Shown: positions 34,348 through 43,755, counted from the first letter of the stretch. The stretch: DNA of 64,000 nucleotides from Tabrizicola sp. (GCF_016793705.1 NZ_JAEULO010000001.1:93238-157237), one strand, 5' to 3'. A program made the numbers and translations. Notes: generated by a model from the letters alone, not told the origin.

Positions 34348-35403
34348 TTAGCCGAGAATGGCGACCTCTACTCCTGGGCGCGAGGCGATGAACCCGGCGC
34401 CCAGCAACATCGACGGCGTGAAATATCCCGACTGTCCGGTCTGCGTCAGGCAATGCACGGTCATTGCCAGGGCCGTGTCGGCGGTCAGGGCATAGACGTT
34501 GGGAGCCGATATCGTCGCGGCGACACGATTTCCCGAGGGATCGAGAGCCTCGCCCCAGAACTCGGTGCGTTGCCGTGCGCGGGCCTCCGTATCCGGTCCG
34601 CCGCTGAACAGGCGGTTCGCGACATGATCGAGCCGGCGCTGCGCCCAGCCGGTCTCCATGAGGCCGCGCAGGGGGCTGGAGAGCTTGATGAACAGGGCGA
34701 GGGCGAGCGGCAGTGCGGTATAGACCATGCCTTCAGGTGCGCCCGTGGAAATGCCCGCCGTATAGACGTCGCCCCACGGGATCGTGACTGTCCAGCGTTC
34801 TCCTTCGGGAAAGGCGATGCGCCGGATGCGATAGCCGTTGGCGACGGGAGTCAGTTGGTGATCGCGGCGGATCAGCCCACCGGCGCCGATGGCTTCGATG
34901 ATGGTGCGGGCTGTCCCGATACTTGGCCGTGTGCCGAACGAGAAGGCCAGATCGATGCTACGCGCGCCCGGTAGGCGTTCCTTCAGCATCGCCGCCAGGC
35001 AATCAGTCGGCACGATGTCGAAACCGGCACCCGGGCAGAGCACGACCCCGGCCTCCCGGGCGCGCGCATCGAGCGCGTGGCACGCCTGAAACACAGAGAT
35101 TTCGCCAGTAATGTCGATGTAGTGGGCGCGCGCATCGAGACAGGCGTTTACCAATGGTGCTGCGGTCGCAGAGAACGGGCCTGCACAGTTCAGGACCGCC
35201 ACCATGTCCCGTATCTCGTCCGAGGCTTGTTCGACGCCGAAGGCACGCCAAGGCAGGTCCAACTCCTCCGCCAGAGGAACCAGCCTGGCCGCGCTGCGCC
35301 CTGCGATTACTGGTCGAAGGCCACGGCGCACCGCTTCGCGCACCACCAGCTCGCCCGTGTAGCCGTTTGCGCCGTAGATCATCCAAGGCCGATCGGCACT
35401 CAT
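34348..35403 (-). CDS. saccharopine dehydrogenase-like NAD(P)-binding protein
   Basis: 351 residues. The N-terminus PWMIYGANGYTGELVVREAVRRG (6-28) is the nucleotide-binding motif of the saccharopine-reductase-like/trans-acting enoyl reductase family; VLNCAGPFSATAAPLVNACL (~70-89) and HYIDITGEI (~93-101) follow as in that family. The reaction is unknown: relatives act as lipid-linked enoyl reductases or are uncharacterised. A weak hydrophobic stretch lies near 235-250. It overlaps the TetR stop by four bases and is divergent, through that TetR gene, from the alpha/beta hydrolase at 36152. Confidence 0.82.
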   Translation of the reverse strand: MSADRPWMIYGANGYTGELVVREAVRRGLRPVIAGRSAARLVPLAEELDLPWRAFGVEQASDEIRDMVAVLNCAGPFSATAAPLVNACLDARAHYIDITGEISVFQACHALDARAREAGVVLCPGAGFDIVPTDCLAAMLKERLPGARSIDLAFSFGTRPSIGTARTIIEAIGAGGLIRRDHQLTPVANGYRIRRIAFPEGERWTVTIPWGDVYTAGISTGAPEGMVYTALPLALALFIKLSSPLRGLMETGWAQRRLDHVANRLFSGGPDTEARARQRTEFWGEALDPSGNRVAATISAPNVYALTADTALAMTVHCLTQTGQSGYFTPSMLLGAGFIASRPGVEVAILG

Positions 35404-36050
35404 GATTGGCGCCCGCCGTCTTCGACGAAAGGCGTGATATAAGCGATGGTGGCCCGAACCGCCTCGGCGCGGATCGCCGGCGACAGGCGACGATCGAGCA
35501 TGTAGCCCCAGCGCAGGCAGGCAAAGGCGATCTGGATGGCCAGTGTGATCCTGTCCAATGGCGGCGCGGTATCGCCGCCACCTTCGCTGCCAAGCTTCAG
35601 GCGGGCACGGAACAGATCGGCCAGCAGCTTGTCTTTCTCGATATGGGCGGCACCGTCCGCGCTCCCGAAAGGACCCAAGAGCAGCAGGATCGCAGCGACC
35701 TGGTTGGCGTTGTAAAAGGCGGCCACGGCCTCCACCACGATGCCGACGAGCTCATGCCAATGTGTGTTCTCGGCCCCGGCGGTGGCCTCGCCGATGGCGT
35801 CGGCGATCCGTCCATACTGACTCTCGGCCATATGCGCGAACAGCGCGTATTTGTCCGGAAAGTACTGATAGATCGTCGTGCGCGGCACGTCAGCCCGAGA
35901 GGCGATCTCGGGGATGGATGTCTTGTCCGGCCCCACTTCCACCAGCAGTTCTTCGGCGGCGGCAATGGCCGCGTCGATTCGCTTTTGCGACCGCGCCTGA
36001 ACTGGACCACGGGATTGTCGATTGTTTTCATTCTGTTTTTTGTCAGTCAT
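35400..36050 (-). CDS. TetR family transcriptional regulator
   Basis: 216 residues from ATG 36050; the longer frame to 36116 would run through the operators. The TetR helix-turn-helix is TSIPEIASRADVPRTTIYQYFPDKYALFAH (about residues 45-75). The C-terminal ligand domain is of unknown specificity. Two palindromes directly upstream (36059-36074 and 36086-36101) lie between this gene and the divergent hydrolase, the standard set-up for self-regulation plus control of the divergent gene. It is coupled to the downstream reductase-like gene by an ATGA overlap. Confidence 0.9.
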   Translation of the reverse strand: MTDKKQNENNRQSRGPVQARSQKRIDAAIAAAEELLVEVGPDKTSIPEIASRADVPRTTIYQYFPDKYALFAHMAESQYGRIADAIGEATAGAENTHWHELVGIVVEAVAAFYNANQVAAILLLLGPFGSADGAAHIEKDKLLADLFRARLKLGSEGGGDTAPPLDRITLAIQIAFACLRWGYMLDRRLSPAIRAEAVRATIAYITPFVEDGGRQS

Positions 36051-36058
36051 GGACCAAA

Positions 36059-36101
36059 TCCAACAAATGTTGACTTTGTGCATTATCCAACATATGTAGG
36101 A
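36059..36101. promoter_or_regulatory. twin TetR operator candidates
   Basis: Site 1 at 36059-36074 has CAACA-AA-TGTTG at its core; site 2 at 36086-36101 is TCCAACATATGTAGGA, a 16-bp palindrome with one mismatched pair. Both contain the half-site TCCAACA. They sit 9 and 36 bp from the TetR start and 51 bp before the hydrolase start, and their centres are 27 bp apart. Confidence 0.65.
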
Positions 36102-36151
36102 TTTATTCTGCACCAAGGCAACCCTATCCGCCGCTTACCAGGAGTTTCGAG

Positions 36152-37111
36152 ATGAATGATCACCCCCAAGGATACGATGCCCAGCCCGCTTGGCGGACCA
36201 TTCAGGGCTTCCTGCCGCCGGAATACCGGCTCGGCCCTGACGACATGCCCGCCGAAGAATGGTGGGACTGGCGCGGACACAGCATTCACCTCGACCGCTT
36301 TCGCGATCCGGACGCCCCGATCAAGGTGATCTTGTTCCACGGCGTTGGCACCAACGGTCGCCAGATGTCGACGATTCTCGGCGCGCCGCTCGCCCGGAGC
36401 GGGTTCGAGACGGTGGCGATCGACATGCCGGGCTATGGCGTCACCAAGGTCGCGCGCGGCGTCACGGTGACCTATGACGACTGGGTGGCGGCGGCGAGCG
36501 ATTTCATCGACGCCGAGCTGGCGCGCGACCCACGGCCCATCGTGCTCTACGGCCTCAGCGCGGGCGGCATGCTGACCTATCACGCGGCGGCGCTGAACCG
36601 GAAGGTCAAGGGGATCGTCGGCATGACCTTCCTCGATCAGCGGATCCCGCAGGTCAGCGATGAAACCGCCCATAACAAGCTAATGAACAGGATCGGTATG
36701 CCGCAGGTGCGGCTGGCCAACAAGATTGGGCTTGGATCGCTGCGGATGCCGATGTCCCTCGCCAGCAAGATGCGCGCGCTCGTGAACGACGGGCGGGCGC
36801 TTCGGGCCTTCTACGCGGACCGCACCTCGGCCGGGAACTGGGTTTCGATGGCCTTTCTCGCCAGCTATGCCGACTATGTACCTGCTCAGGAGCCGGGAGA
36901 TTTCGACGTTTGCCCGATCCTGCTGACACAGCCGGCCGAGGACAACTGGACGCCGCTGCATCTGAGCAATCTCTTCCTCGACCGGGTTGCCAAGGTCCCG
37001 GTGAGCAAAGTCATGCTCGACAATGCCGGGCACTACCCGATCGAGCAGCCGGGCCTGCGACAGATGCACGATGCCATCGTTCCGTTCGCCCGCAAATGCG
37101 CCGAGGGTTGA
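36152..37111 (+). CDS. alpha/beta hydrolase
   Basis: 319 residues; ATG at 36152 preceded by GGAG. Alpha/beta-hydrolase fold: oxyanion segment LFHGVGTNGRQM (61-72), nucleophile elbow YGLSAGGM with Ser136, and a late His in LDNAGHYPIEQPG (~295). No signal peptide, so cytosolic. The ester or lactone substrate is unknown. Control by the divergent TetR protein through the twin operators is likely, and with the saccharopine-dehydrogenase-like gene it forms a small TetR-regulated set. Confidence 0.88.
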   Translation: MNDHPQGYDAQPAWRTIQGFLPPEYRLGPDDMPAEEWWDWRGHSIHLDRFRDPDAPIKVILFHGVGTNGRQMSTILGAPLARSGFETVAIDMPGYGVTKVARGVTVTYDDWVAAASDFIDAELARDPRPIVLYGLSAGGMLTYHAAALNRKVKGIVGMTFLDQRIPQVSDETAHNKLMNRIGMPQVRLANKIGLGSLRMPMSLASKMRALVNDGRALRAFYADRTSAGNWVSMAFLASYADYVPAQEPGDFDVCPILLTQPAEDNWTPLHLSNLFLDRVAKVPVSKVMLDNAGHYPIEQPGLRQMHDAIVPFARKCAEG

Positions 37112-37384
37112 GAACGAAGCGAGAGGCTGCTCACACCAACGGGCAGCCCCAGACCGAACTGCGGCCCAATATCGACCGATCTAGTTGCGGATCAGCACAG
37201 CTCACAAACCGTCGAGCGTCGCGTAGAATTTGACAATATGCTGAGCATGCTACCGCCGCTATGCCGCACCACCGTCAGTCTGCTTTCCGCCCTTTTCTAG
37301 CCCCTCAAAGACTCCTGATGGCGCGCTGATCAGAAGGTCGCGCCTTGACGAGCCCACTAGGTCCGAATACCTACCGAGATCAGA

Positions 37385-37458
37385 GCGGGCGTTGTGTAAT
37401 GGTAAGACCCTAGCCTTCCAAGCTAGAGACGCGGGTTCGATTCCCGCCGCCCGCTCCA
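37385..37458 (+). tRNA. tRNA-Gly (anticodon TCC)
   Basis: 74 nt. Acceptor stem GCGGGCG (37385-37391) pairs with CGCCCGC (37448-37454), followed by T and an encoded CCA (37455-37458). The anticodon arm CTAGC-CTTCCAA-GCTAG gives TCC in the loop, and the T arm GCGGG-TTCGATT-CCCGC is canonical. It reads GGA codons, and GGG by wobble. Confidence 0.97.
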
Positions 37459-37641
37459 TGCTCTCCCTCTTTGATGTCCCGCTCTGTCCGCGTGGACAAG
37501 TCTCTGCGCTGACATGATTTCAACGGGTTACGCGTGGGACTTAACGGTTTGTCAGGACTTTCCGCAGCTGCCCCACCGGGACCGGCGACGGAATGTCATC
37601 TTCCGTCCGTATGATGGTACAGGAACGAAGGAGACCTGCGC

Positions 37642-38463
37642 ATGAGCCATCACGACCACGGGCCGGAGGGGCTTGCTGCCGATCTGCCGCATCTGACGCG
37701 GCGGCGGGTTCTGGTGACGGGGCTGGCGATGGGTGGCGCGGCGCTGTCGCTCTGGGCCGCGCGGGGCCGGGCGGCGACGGTGACGGGCACGGCGGCGGAC
37801 GGGTCGGTCTGCGTGGCGAACCCGGCGGAAACCGAGGGGCCGTTCCCGGCGGACGGCACCAATGTCCGCGAAGGGCAGGTGGTCAACATCCTGACGGAAG
37901 AGGGCGTGATCCGCGAGGACATTCGCACCAGCATTGGCGGGCTGACCCCGGTGGCCGAGGGCGTGCCGGTCACGCTGGAGATCACGCTGGTCGATGTCGG
38001 GCGGGCCTGCACGCCCCTGGGCGGGATGGCGGTCTATGTCTGGCACTGCGACGCCGAGGGCATCTATTCGATCTATGCCGCAGGGGACCGCAACTACCTG
38101 CGCGGGGTGGGGATCACCGATGCGGCGGGCCGCGTGCGCTTCACCACCATCTTCCCGGCCTGCTATGACGGGCGCTGGCCGCATATCCATTTCGAGGTCT
38201 TCTCCAGCGCCGAGATGGCGGTCTCGGGGAAGGCTGCGCTGCTGACCAGCCAGTTCGCCCTGCCGGAAGCGGTATGCCGGGCGGTCTATCGCACGCAGCC
38301 GTTGTATGCGGCGAGCGTGGGAAACCTGGACCGGGTGAGCCTGGCGGGTGACGGGATCTTCCGGGACGCGTCGGAGGTGGAACTGGCCGCGCAGATGCTG
38401 GTCCTGACCGGCGATCCGGCAACGGGCTATCGGGCCAGCGGGCGGGTCGGGCTGGTGGTCTGA
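37642..38463 (+). CDS. Tat-exported intradiol ring-cleavage dioxygenase-like protein
   Basis: 273 residues; AAGGAG precedes ATG 37642. The N-terminus has a twin-arginine signal (TRRRVLVTGLAMGGAALSLWA, 19-39). The mature domain is of the protocatechuate 3,4-dioxygenase/catechol 1,2-dioxygenase type: PAETEGPFPAD (61-71), VYVWHCDAEGIYSIY (131-145), and FPACYDGRWPHIHFEVF with His181 and His183. Two Tyr and two His would bind Fe(III). Exported members of this family are poorly characterised; cleavage of an aromatic diol in the periplasm is inferred. The 3' end overlaps the convergent glycosyltransferase-like gene by 37 bp. Confidence 0.85.
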   Translation: MSHHDHGPEGLAADLPHLTRRRVLVTGLAMGGAALSLWAARGRAATVTGTAADGSVCVANPAETEGPFPADGTNVREGQVVNILTEEGVIREDIRTSIGGLTPVAEGVPVTLEITLVDVGRACTPLGGMAVYVWHCDAEGIYSIYAAGDRNYLRGVGITDAAGRVRFTTIFPACYDGRWPHIHFEVFSSAEMAVSGKAALLTSQFALPEAVCRAVYRTQPLYAASVGNLDRVSLAGDGIFRDASEVELAAQMLVLTGDPATGYRASGRVGLVV

Positions 38464-39233
38464 CCTTCGGGACTGGCCGCCTCGGAGGCGGGGTCCGGGT
38501 CCTGCCCGGAAAGCAGGATCGAGCCGGTCGTGCAATGCAGCGTCCGGCCGGGAAAGAAGGCCTGATACTTGCGGATGAAGGCGCGGCGGGCGGCACGGAA
38601 CTCCGGCCCCCGCACGCCCTTGCCGTGGTGGCGCAGGTGGAAGTCGATGGCATAGGCGCTGCCGCCCGAGAGTTCCGCCTGAAGGCAGAGGTCGGGGCCG
38701 TAGAAGTGGAACCCGCTCAGGTCATGCGAGCTGAGCACCGGGCGCGCGCGCCGCATCAGGATGAAGCATTCGTCCAGCGACTCGACCCGGGCGGGAAGCT
38801 GGCCGCGGCGGCGGTCGTTTCCGAACGGGTCCGAGATGTGCAAGGCCAGCGGCGGAGCGCCTTGCGCCTTTGCCCGCCACAGGCCCCCGGCCACCCCGGC
38901 CAGCAGCCAGGACGGATCGCGGCGGTCCAGATCGTCGAGGCAGGACAAAAGATGCGCTGCGCCCTCCTCGATCAGTTCCACGTCGTCGTGGCAGAAGATC
39001 ACATACCGGCCCCGCGCCTCGGGCAAGAGCGCCTTGTGCCAGGCATAGCCGTCCAGCCGGTTGCCGCTGCGGTTGTCGGCGGCCAGGAATTCGGTGGTCG
39101 CGGGCGTGAAGCCGCAACGCAGGAAGGACTCGCGCAGGCGGTCGTATTTCCAGCCATCGCGGACCAGCGAGCAGACCGAAAAGGTCAGACCGTGATCCGC
39201 CGGTCCGTCGAGATAGCGCGGCTCTGGCGTCAT
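38427..39233 (-). CDS. glycosyltransferase-like protein (GT-A fold)
   Basis: 268 residues from ATG 39233 with GGAGGG upstream; the much longer open frame to 40256 is the shadow of fabI. The N-terminus LTFSVCSLVRDGWKYDRL and the acidic motif YVIFCHDDVELIEEGA (~80-95, DDxE as a DxD-like metal site) indicate a nucleotide-sugar-dependent transferase. The acceptor is unknown. The C-terminal tail overlaps the convergent dioxygenase gene. Lies 23 bp downstream of the fabI stop on the same strand, so may be read through from the fab genes. Confidence 0.75.
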   Translation of the reverse strand: MTPEPRYLDGPADHGLTFSVCSLVRDGWKYDRLRESFLRCGFTPATTEFLAADNRSGNRLDGYAWHKALLPEARGRYVIFCHDDVELIEEGAAHLLSCLDDLDRRDPSWLLAGVAGGLWRAKAQGAPPLALHISDPFGNDRRRGQLPARVESLDECFILMRRARPVLSSHDLSGFHFYGPDLCLQAELSGGSAYAIDFHLRHHGKGVRGPEFRAARRAFIRKYQAFFPGRTLHCTTGSILLSGQDPDPASEAASPEGQTTSPTRPLAR

Positions 39234-39256
39234 GGTCCTGCCCTCCGGGCGGGGGG

Positions 39257-40045
39257 CTAGAGGTTGTCGGCCTGCGGCATCCCGAGGACGTGGAAGCCGC
39301 CGTCGACATGGACGATCTCGCCGGTGGTGCAGGCCCCGTAGTCCGAGCAGAGCCAGACCGCGGTGCCGCCGATCGCTTCCAGCGTGGCGTTGGAGCGCAA
39401 GGGCGTGTTGTCCTCGGTGTGGCGGTAGGTGGCCCGCGCGCCGCCGATGGCCGATCCGGCCAGCGTCTTCATCGGGCCGGGCGAGATGGCGTTGACCCTG
39501 ATCCGCTGCGGGCCGAGGTCGTTCGCCAGGTAGCGGGTGGCCGATTCCAGCGCCGCCTTGGCGACGCCCATCACGTTGTAATTGGGCACCACCTTGTTCG
39601 AGCCCTGGAAGGTCAGGGTGATCAGCGTGCCGCCCCCGGTCATCAGGGGCTCGGCGCGGCGGGCCACGTCGATGAAGCTGAAGCAGGAGATATTCAGCGA
39701 ATTCAGGAAGTTGCCCTTGGTGGTGTTGATGAAGCGGCCGGTCAGTTCGGTCTTGTCGGAGAAGGCGATGGCGTGGACCACAAAATCCAGCGACCCCCAG
39801 CGGCGGCCGACCTCGCCGAAGCAGGCGTCGAGGCTGTCTTCGTTGGTCACGTCGACGTCGATCAGGAAATCCGACCCGACCGAGGCGGCAAGGGGCTGCA
39901 CCCGTTTGCCGAAGGCTTCGCCCTGGTAGCTGAAGGCCAGCTCCGCCCCTTCGGCGGCCAGTGCCGAGGCGATGCCCCAGGCGATCGAGCGGTCGTTCGC
40001 CACACCCATGACAAGCCCGCGCTTGCCCTTCATCAGTTCGGCCAT
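39257..40045 (-). CDS. fabI: enoyl-[acyl-carrier-protein] reductase FabI
   Basis: 262 residues, normal length. NADH-dependent reduction of enoyl-ACP in fatty acid elongation. Tyr156 and Lys163 (NYNVMGVAK) are in place, with the cofactor motif VMGVANDRSIAWG (12-24) and the substrate loop near SPGPMKTLAGSAIGG (~190). The first active-site tyrosine of E. coli FabI (Tyr146) is Phe146 here (LTFQGSN). It is the third of the unsaturated-fatty-acid genes after fabA and fabB; the gap to fabB is six bases. Confidence 0.93.
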   Translation of the reverse strand: MAELMKGKRGLVMGVANDRSIAWGIASALAAEGAELAFSYQGEAFGKRVQPLAASVGSDFLIDVDVTNEDSLDACFGEVGRRWGSLDFVVHAIAFSDKTELTGRFINTTKGNFLNSLNISCFSFIDVARRAEPLMTGGGTLITLTFQGSNKVVPNYNVMGVAKAALESATRYLANDLGPQRIRVNAISPGPMKTLAGSAIGGARATYRHTEDNTPLRSNATLEAIGGTAVWLCSDYGACTTGEIVHVDGGFHVLGMPQADNL

Positions 40046-40051
40046 GATGCG

Positions 40052-41281
40052 TTACCCGAGGTATTTGGACATGACGAGGGTGGCGTTGGTGCCACCGAAG
40101 CCGAAGCTGTTCGAAAGGACCGAGTCGAGCTTCACCCCTTCGCGGAGCGTGGTCACGATCTCGCCCTTGTCGAGCGCGGGGTCGAGCGTGACGACATTGG
40201 CCGAGGCGGCGATGAAATCGCCGTTCAGCATGAGGAGCGAATAGATCGCCTCCCACACGCCCGCGCCGCCGAGGCAGTGGCCGGTCAGCGACTTGGTCGA
40301 GGCGATGGGGGGAGTGCTGCCGCGTCCGAAGACACGGCGGATCGCCTCTACCTCGGTCACGTCGCCGACCTGGGTCGAGGTGCCGTGCGAGTTGATGTAG
40401 TCGATCTTGCGGCCCTGCGGCAGGGTGGAGAGCGCCAGCCGCATTGCCCGCTCGCCGCCTTCGCCCGAGGGGGCGACCATGTCATAGCCGTCGGAAGTCG
40501 CGCCGTAGCCGGTGACTTCGCCGTAGATCTTCGCGCCGCGGGCGAGGGCGTGTTCCAGTTCTTCCAGCACCACGATGCCGCCGCCGCCCGCGATGACGAA
40601 ACCGTCGCGGTTGGCGTCATAGGTGCGGGAGGCGGTCTCCGGCGCGTCGTTGTATTTCGAGGACATGGCGCCCATGGCGTCGAAGAGGCAGGAGAGCGTC
40701 CAGTCCAGTTCCTCGCCTCCGCCGGCGAAGACGATGTCCTGCTTGCCCATCTGGATCAGTTCGGTGCCGTTGCCGATGCAGTGGGCCGAGGTGGAGCAGG
40801 CGGAGGTGATCGAGTAGTTGACGCCCCGGATCTTGAAGGGGGTGGCGAGGCAGGCCGAGACGGTGGAGGACATGCCCTTGGTCACGCCGAAGGGGCCGAT
40901 GCGCTTGGGGCTGCCGGTCTCGCGGACGATGTTGTGGGCCTTGAAGAAGGACTTGGTGGAGGGTCCGCCGGAGCCGACGATGATCCCGGTGCGGTCGTTG
41001 GAGATGTCGGAGTCCGAGAGGCCGGAGTCCTTCACCGCCTGGTCCATGGCGATGAAGGTATAGGCCGCGCCGTCGCCCATGAAGCGCAGGTCGCGCTTGT
41101 CGATATGGTCTTCCAGCACGATGTTCGGCGCGCCGTGGACCCGGCAGCGGAAGCCGTGCTCGGCATAGTCGGGGGCGAAGACGATGCCGGATTTCCCGGC
41201 GCGGAGGCTGGCCTCCACCTCGGCGGCATTGTTGCCGATGGACGAGACGATCCCGATCCCGGTGATGACGACGCGGCGCAT
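40052..41281 (-). CDS. fabB: 3-oxoacyl-[acyl-carrier-protein] synthase I (FabB)
   Basis: 409 residues. Condensing-enzyme triad: Cys162 in [10 protein letters not shown], His in [11 protein letters not shown] (~300) and His in [11 protein letters not shown] (~335). FabB elongates the cis-3-enoyl-ACP made by FabA, which commits to unsaturated fatty acids. A small membrane-protein gene separates it from fabA, an unusual insertion in the common fabA-fabB-fabI order. Confidence 0.94.
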   Translation of the reverse strand: MRRVVITGIGIVSSIGNNAAEVEASLRAGKSGIVFAPDYAEHGFRCRVHGAPNIVLEDHIDKRDLRFMGDGAAYTFIAMDQAVKDSGLSDSDISNDRTGIIVGSGGPSTKSFFKAHNIVRETGSPKRIGPFGVTKGMSSTVSACLATPFKIRGVNYSITSACSTSAHCIGNGTELIQMGKQDIVFAGGGEELDWTLSCLFDAMGAMSSKYNDAPETASRTYDANRDGFVIAGGGGIVVLEELEHALARGAKIYGEVTGYGATSDGYDMVAPSGEGGERAMRLALSTLPQGRKIDYINSHGTSTQVGDVTEVEAIRRVFGRGSTPPIASTKSLTGHCLGGAGVWEAIYSLLMLNGDFIAASANVVTLDPALDKGEIVTTLREGVKLDSVLSNSFGFGGTNATLVMSKYLG

Positions 41282-41373
41282 GGGGCCTCCCTTGGTAACT
41301 CAAGGCCTGTTTACGGGAGAGGGGGTGAGGGGGCAAGGAGGTTGGGGGAGGGCGGTGGTCGATGCCCATGAGG

Positions 41374-41769
41374 TTACTTTTTGGCTTCTCGCGCCCTGAC
41401 GAGAAAAAAAACTCCCCCACCGATGCAGGCCCAAAGGAAGACCAGGACCAGAGACGGTATTTCGATGCCCGTGTTCAGGTGCGCATTCGTCCATGTACCC
41501 ACAAGTGATGGGAGGAAAAGAAAGCCAAACGCGGATAATGACGCAGACAGTCGTGCGCAAACCGGGGCAGAGAGTCGAAGTGCCAAGCCGAGGAAGTGCC
41601 CCACTAGGCTGCCCAGCAGAATGCCGACATAGAAACTGGACAGGAACACCAGCAATCCAATGCCCCGCGATGGCTGGTCATTCAGCATGATGTAGACTGA
41701 GACGGCGGCCAGGATGGCGATCCAGACGAGCCACATCGACCTTGGGAGTTTCCTGAAATAACCAACCAT
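41374..41769 (-). CDS. small hypothetical membrane protein
   Basis: 131 residues with four hydrophobic stretches (~12-30, ~38-65, ~75-92, ~103-125) and a basic C-terminus (RAREAKK). No family recognised. It lies between fabA (53 bp) and fabB (92 bp) on the same strand. It may be cotranscribed with them; a role in lipid synthesis is not shown by the sequence. Its base composition is clearly lower in GC than the flanking fab genes, which suggests later insertion. Confidence 0.6.
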   Translation of the reverse strand: MVGYFRKLPRSMWLVWIAILAAVSVYIMLNDQPSRGIGLLVFLSSFYVGILLGSLVGHFLGLALRLSAPVCARLSASLSAFGFLFLPSLVGTWTNAHLNTGIEIPSLVLVFLWACIGGGVFFLVRAREAKK

Positions 41770-41821
41770 CGTGGGGGCACGCTAGCACGAGCGAAATGCC
41801 TTGTGATGGCGATTTCTGACC

Positions 41822-42331
41822 TCACGCCTCGCTCAGCGCGACCTTCATGTCCTTGACGATGTAGATCACCTCGCCGTCGGCCTCGACGATGCCGTCGGCG
41901 ACGCCCATGGTCAGGCGGCGGGTCTGGAGCGCCTTGGTGAAGTCCACCTTGTAGGTAAGCTTCTTGCGATCGGGGCGGACCATGCCGGTCAGCTTGACCT
42001 CGCCCACGCCAAGCGCATAGCCGCGCCCCTGCCAGCCGCGCCAGCCGAGGTTGAAGCCGGTGAGCTGCCAGAGCCCGTCCAACCCGAGGCAGCCGGGCAT
42101 GATCGGGTTGCCGGGAAAGTGGCAGGCGAAGAACCAGAGGTCGGGGGTGATGTCGAACTCGGCGACGACATGGCCCTTGCCGTGTTCGCCCCGGTCTTCG
42201 GAAATGTCGGTGATCCGGTCCATCATCAGCATCGGCGGCGCGGGAAGCTGGGCGTTGCCGGGGCCGAAAAGCTCGCCCCGCGAACAGGCGAGAAGCGCTT
42301 CCTTGTCGAAGAAGGTCGGATACGACGCCAT
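41822..42331 (-). CDS. fabA: 3-hydroxydecanoyl-[acyl-carrier-protein] dehydratase/isomerase FabA
   Basis: 169 residues from ATG 42331; the frame reaching 42463 runs into the divergent gene. Active-site His71 ([16 protein letters not shown]) and Asp85 (LGLDGLWQL) are in place. FabA dehydrates 3-hydroxydecanoyl-ACP and isomerises trans-2 to cis-3-decenoyl-ACP, the anaerobic route to unsaturated fatty acids. First of the fab genes on this strand; divergent from an MFS gene 88 bp away. Confidence 0.95.
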   Translation of the reverse strand: MASYPTFFDKEALLACSRGELFGPGNAQLPAPPMLMMDRITDISEDRGEHGKGHVVAEFDITPDLWFFACHFPGNPIMPGCLGLDGLWQLTGFNLGWRGWQGRGYALGVGEVKLTGMVRPDRKKLTYKVDFTKALQTRRLTMGVADGIVEADGEVIYIVKDMKVALSEA

Positions 42332-42419
42332 CCCTTGTGGTCCCCCATTTGCCCCTTCACCCTCCCTAGCATTCGCGGGCGAAGACTGGCAAGTCTGGCG
42401 GACTATTGAGGGGCTGAGC

Positions 42420-43670
42420 ATGACGGCGTTGCAGCGGTTCATCACAGCAAGCGGGATGACCAACCTGGCGGACGGGGTGGCGGTGGTGGCCTGGGCGTGG
42501 ATCGCCTCGCTCCTGACGCGGGATGCGCTCTTGGTCGCGCTGGTGCCGGTGGCGCTGCGGCTGCCCTGGTTCCTGCTGGCACTGCCCGCCGGGCTGGTGA
42601 CGGACCGGGTGGACCGGCGGCGGCTGATCCTGACGATGGATGCGCTGCGGGCGATGGCCTTCCTGGGGGCGGCTTTGGCCTTGTGGGTGGCGCTGCCCTT
42701 GGGGGTCGCGCCGGAGAAGGGGGTGTCGGCGCCGGTTCTCTACTGGTCCCTGCTGCTGGCGGCCTTCGTCGTGGGCGGCGCCGAGGTCTTTCGCGACAAT
42801 GCGGCACAGACCATGCTGCCTGCACTGGTGCCGCCCGGGAGGCTGGAACGGGCGAACGGCCAGCTCTGGAGCGCGGAGTTGCTGACCAATGCGTTGATAG
42901 GCCCGGCGCTGGGGGCATTCCTGATCGGGCTCTGGCTGCCCTTGGCCTTCGGGCTGAACGCGGCGGCCTATGGGCTGGCGATGCTGCTGGTGGCGGGGCT
43001 GGCGGGGCAGTTCCGGGCGGTGCGGGCGGACCGGCGGGGCTGGCGGGCCGAGCTGGGCGAGGGGATCGCCTTCCTGCGCGGGGTGCCGCTGTTGCAGGTG
43101 CTGGCGCTGACGACGGGGTTCTGGAACCTGTTCGGAAACATGATCGCCGTCGCGCTGGTCCTCCACGCGCAGGAGAACCTGGGGCTTTCGGCGCAGGTCT
43201 ATGGCCTGACTCTGGCGGGAGGCGCGGTGGGGGGCATCCTGGGAAGCCTTCTGGGCGAGCGGATCGCAGCACGGCTGGGGCCGGTGCGGACGATGCAGGC
43301 GATGCTAGCGGTGTCCGGGCCAAGCTTTCTGGCGATGGGTCTGGCGCCGGGGGCCTGGACGCTGGGCCTGGCCTTCGCGGCGATGGAGTTCTGCAGCTTC
43401 GTCTGGAACGTCGTCTCGGTCAGCACGCGGCAGCGGTTGATCCCGGATGCGCTGCTGGGCCGGGTGAACAGTCTTTACCGGCTTCTGGCCTGGGGGATGA
43501 TGCCGCTGGGGCTGGTCCTGTCCGGGCTGGTGGTGTCGCTGGGCGAGGCGGTCGTTCCCCGTGGCACGGCGCTGGTGCTGCCGTTCTGGGTGGCCGGAGT
43601 GGGTTCTGTTCTGGTCACGCTCCTGGTCTGGCGGGCGATTGCGCGCGGATTTGCCGCAATTTCCCGCTGA
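42420..43670 (+). CDS. MFS transporter (EntS-like)
   Basis: 416 residues from ATG 42420 with GAGGGG upstream; upstream in-frame codons are antisense to fabA. About 12 membrane segments, with the MFS loop between helices 2 and 3 as [14 protein letters not shown] (~60-73). The MFS_3 subtype includes enterobactin exporters and many efflux proteins. Substrate unknown. The nearby irr gene hints at, but does not show, a link with iron. Confidence 0.87.
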   Translation: MTALQRFITASGMTNLADGVAVVAWAWIASLLTRDALLVALVPVALRLPWFLLALPAGLVTDRVDRRRLILTMDALRAMAFLGAALALWVALPLGVAPEKGVSAPVLYWSLLLAAFVVGGAEVFRDNAAQTMLPALVPPGRLERANGQLWSAELLTNALIGPALGAFLIGLWLPLAFGLNAAAYGLAMLLVAGLAGQFRAVRADRRGWRAELGEGIAFLRGVPLLQVLALTTGFWNLFGNMIAVALVLHAQENLGLSAQVYGLTLAGGAVGGILGSLLGERIAARLGPVRTMQAMLAVSGPSFLAMGLAPGAWTLGLAFAAMEFCSFVWNVVSVSTRQRLIPDALLGRVNSLYRLLAWGMMPLGLVLSGLVVSLGEAVVPRGTALVLPFWVAGVGSVLVTLLVWRAIARGFAAISR

Positions 43671-43755
43671 TCCGGACGATTCCGCATTGAAACAGTCGGG
43701 TTTGCGGCCCTATATCAGGGAAAGCAACGTCAGGGGCGACCTTGGGGACGGGCGT

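Noticed and set aside
33824-34391. Several 80-100-codon frames between urtA and the saccharopine-dehydrogenase-like gene
   Set aside because: They overlap on both strands, lack ribosome-binding sites and show no family features.
37259-37459. 66-codon minus-strand frame beginning MERAAGIEPASLAWKARVLP
   Set aside because: It is the reverse complement of the tRNA-Gly gene, a well-known false protein.
37459-37641. Possible integration site at the tRNA-Gly 3' end
   Set aside because: No integrase gene and no second copy of the tRNA 3' end was seen in the window.
39290-41371. 693-codon plus-strand frame opposite fabI and fabB
   Set aside because: Antisense shadow; fabB and fabI have complete active sites on the minus strand.
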